DNA from: VFKI01 sp033762075 | Lineage (GTDB): Bacteria > Pseudomonadota > Gammaproteobacteria > DSM-16500 | Assembly (NCBI GenBank): GCA_033762075.1 | Contig: JANRLY010000035.1 | Span: forward strand, 1-64,000 | DNA: 64,000 bases | Reading direction: 5' to 3' | Shown here: positions 63,163 to 64,000 of the stretch, one piece after another | How the letters are laid out: each line of letters starts with the position of its first letter | Numbering within the stretch: position 1 is the stretch's first letter | The notes under the pieces: generated by a model | Told to the model about the DNA's origin: nothing | The model's input: the letters and a program-made list of their open reading frames with translations, nothing else | Database searches by the model: none | Made by a program: the position numbers and the translations under genes

Positions 63163-63522
63163 TTATGCCAGCAGTGAACGATAGTCAATATGAAATAGTT
63201 TTTCGATGCGTTTTGCTATGGTGCGTCCAATCCTGCGTTTGCCATTCTCCATTTGAGAAATATCAGACTGAGTGACACCAATTTTTTTCGCCATTTCGAC
63301 CTGTGTCATTTCTTCGCGTGCGCGTATTCCTCGCATCAGTGCGCCGGGTCTTGTGTATTTTTTATTGATTTCAGCAAAAACTACATCGGCGCTGACACTC
63401 TCTTCTCGGTCTGGCACACGGTATTTCTCTGCTATTTTGATAGGAAAAATATAAATAATACCCGCATGCTGCATGCGAATACTGTTGTGTTTAATAGGGT
63501 GCTTTTTCATGCGTGCCGACAT
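63163..63522 (-). CDS. HigA-like antitoxin with XRE helix-turn-helix
   Basis: 119 residues from ATG 63522, with GAGG six bases upstream; the frame is open further within the toxin gene. The C-terminal half is an XRE-type helix-turn-helix (ALMRGIRAREEMTQVEMAKK, IGVTQSDISQMENGKR). The gene follows and overlaps a RelE/HigB-like toxin by 32 bases, the toxin-first order of HigBA-type systems. It would neutralise the toxin and repress the operon. Confidence 0.8.
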   Translation of the reverse strand: MSARMKKHPIKHNSIRMQHAGIIYIFPIKIAEKYRVPDREESVSADVVFAEINKKYTRPGALMRGIRAREEMTQVEMAKKIGVTQSDISQMENGKRRIGRTIAKRIEKLFHIDYRSLLA

Positions 63523-63781
63523 AGTATACCTCGATGCTTCTTTCATGTTTCTTGACTTCCCAACAGCAGACATATGTTGGGCTTCCCTTTTTTAAATGAC
63601 AGTGCCTTTTGTCTTCTACTTTTCTGTTGTGTAATTTTCCATAGTTTGGCCAGTGTTTTCCTGGAAAAGGGCCATATACTCGCAAATTATCAATAAGGAG
63701 CTCAAGAATTGGCAAGATTCTTTTGTCCAGCTCAAGCGCCTGCCTTGTTGCCCGTTGGGTGAATTTTACATTCCATACCAT
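63491..63781 (-). CDS. RelE/HigB-like toxin
   Basis: 96 residues from ATG 63781 (the frame is open upstream but without similarity). The segments VWNVKFTQRATRQALELDKR, VYGPFPGKHWPNYGKL and CCWEVKKHERSIEVYYVGTH fit the RelE/ParE fold, including a C-terminal Tyr/His-bearing strand. Such toxins usually cut mRNA on the ribosome. The toxin precedes and overlaps its HTH antitoxin. A palindrome lies just before the start. Confidence 0.75.
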   Translation of the reverse strand: MVWNVKFTQRATRQALELDKRILPILELLIDNLRVYGPFPGKHWPNYGKLHNRKVEDKRHCHLKKGSPTYVCCWEVKKHERSIEVYYVGTHEKAPY

Positions 63782-63796
63782 TAAGAATATACCTAA

Positions 63797-63814
63797 ATTT
63801 GCAATATTGCAAAT
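63797..63814. promoter_or_regulatory. Perfect 18-base palindrome upstream of the toxin
   Basis: ATTTGCAATATTGCAAAT is perfectly palindromic and lies 16 bases before the toxin start; a further ATTGCAT half-site lies next to it. This is a natural operator for HTH-antitoxin autoregulation. In the remaining 63815-64000 nothing else could be recognised. Confidence 0.7.
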
Positions 63815-64000
63815 AATGCAATATACGTTGAAGGAACAATCAATCAGAAAGTGAATAAGCTTTAGAAGGTTGCGAATATGAATGGGTTTGGAGCGAATAG
63901 TTTTTGAGAGGCTTTGTGACAAAAACAGCCTATCATCGTCAGTTTTATTTCACAACCATTCACTTTAACCATTTTATTTTTTCTAACAAAGTCTATTGAA

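Noticed and set aside
63782..63922. N-terminal extension of the toxin
   Set aside because: It crosses the palindromic operator and lacks similarity; the ATG at 63781 gives the usual toxin length.
1..64000. tRNA or rRNA genes
   Set aside because: No cloverleaf with a TTC/GATC-type T-loop pattern or rRNA-like segment was recognised by eye; a covariance-model scan would be needed to exclude one.

Overview
The window reads as chromosomal DNA of a low-to-moderate GC gammaproteobacterium. The pointers are the dnaA-dnaN-recF-gyrB cluster, the rpmH-rnpA-yidD-yidC-mnmE cluster, mnmG-rsmG-parA, the ubiE-ubiJ-ubiB ubiquinone operon, a folK-folP fusion and a yadG/yadH-like transporter. Ankyrin-type proteins, coiled-coil orphan proteins, a secreted clostripain-type peptidase and abundant intergenic palindromes fit a host-associated member of the Legionellales/Coxiella-like group. 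That placement is inference; no rRNA or tRNA gene was seen that could fix it.

Layout. 0-10.5 kb, minus strand: dapF (cut by the window edge), lptM, pgi, a C11 peptidase, then gyrB, recF, dnaN and dnaA. 10.6-20.6 kb: polA, two ankyrin-like genes, ampG-like permease, ruvX, dsbB, a small secreted protein, and a cystathionine beta-synthase/gamma-lyase pair (reverse transsulfuration). 20.7-25.2 kb is an accessory block: an AAA+/DUF4143 ATPase behind two tandem palindromes, a Phd-like antitoxin remnant, and a four-gene minus-strand operon with an MFS transporter whose last two genes were duplicated and then decayed. 25.8-42.8 kb: a dacB-like carboxypeptidase and one uninterrupted 15.4-kb gene for a 5122-residue filamentous-haemagglutinin-like exoprotein. 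42.8-55.2 kb, mostly minus strand: ubiB, ubiJ, ubiE, an aromatic amino acid permease, parA, rsmG, mnmG, then a PEBP-family protein (plus strand), mnmE, yidC, yidD, rnpA, rpmH. 55.2-55.6 kb is the best candidate oriC. 55.6-59.1 kb: folC, an orphan membrane protein, folK-folP, folB. 59.3-64 kb: yadG/yadH, four small orphan genes (two with coiled coils, one with a PPxY motif), and a HigB/HigA-like toxin-antitoxin pair.

The most distinctive feature is repeat traffic into genes. At least three palindromic repeat families fill the spacers, and members have become protein-coding: a 107-bp hairpin is read in frame inside ubiJ, a 33-bp minisatellite forms the C-terminus of MnmG and apparently supplies the rsmG ribosome binding site, and a fragment of a third family lies in the GTPase domain of mnmE. 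The same purine-rich repeat end also provides the ribosome binding site of the yadG-like gene.

The replication genes look rearranged: the dnaA cluster and the rpmH cluster, usually divergent neighbours at the origin in this class, lie about 45 kb apart and point the same way. A parS-like site sits at the 3' end of recF, but parA has no parB beside it.
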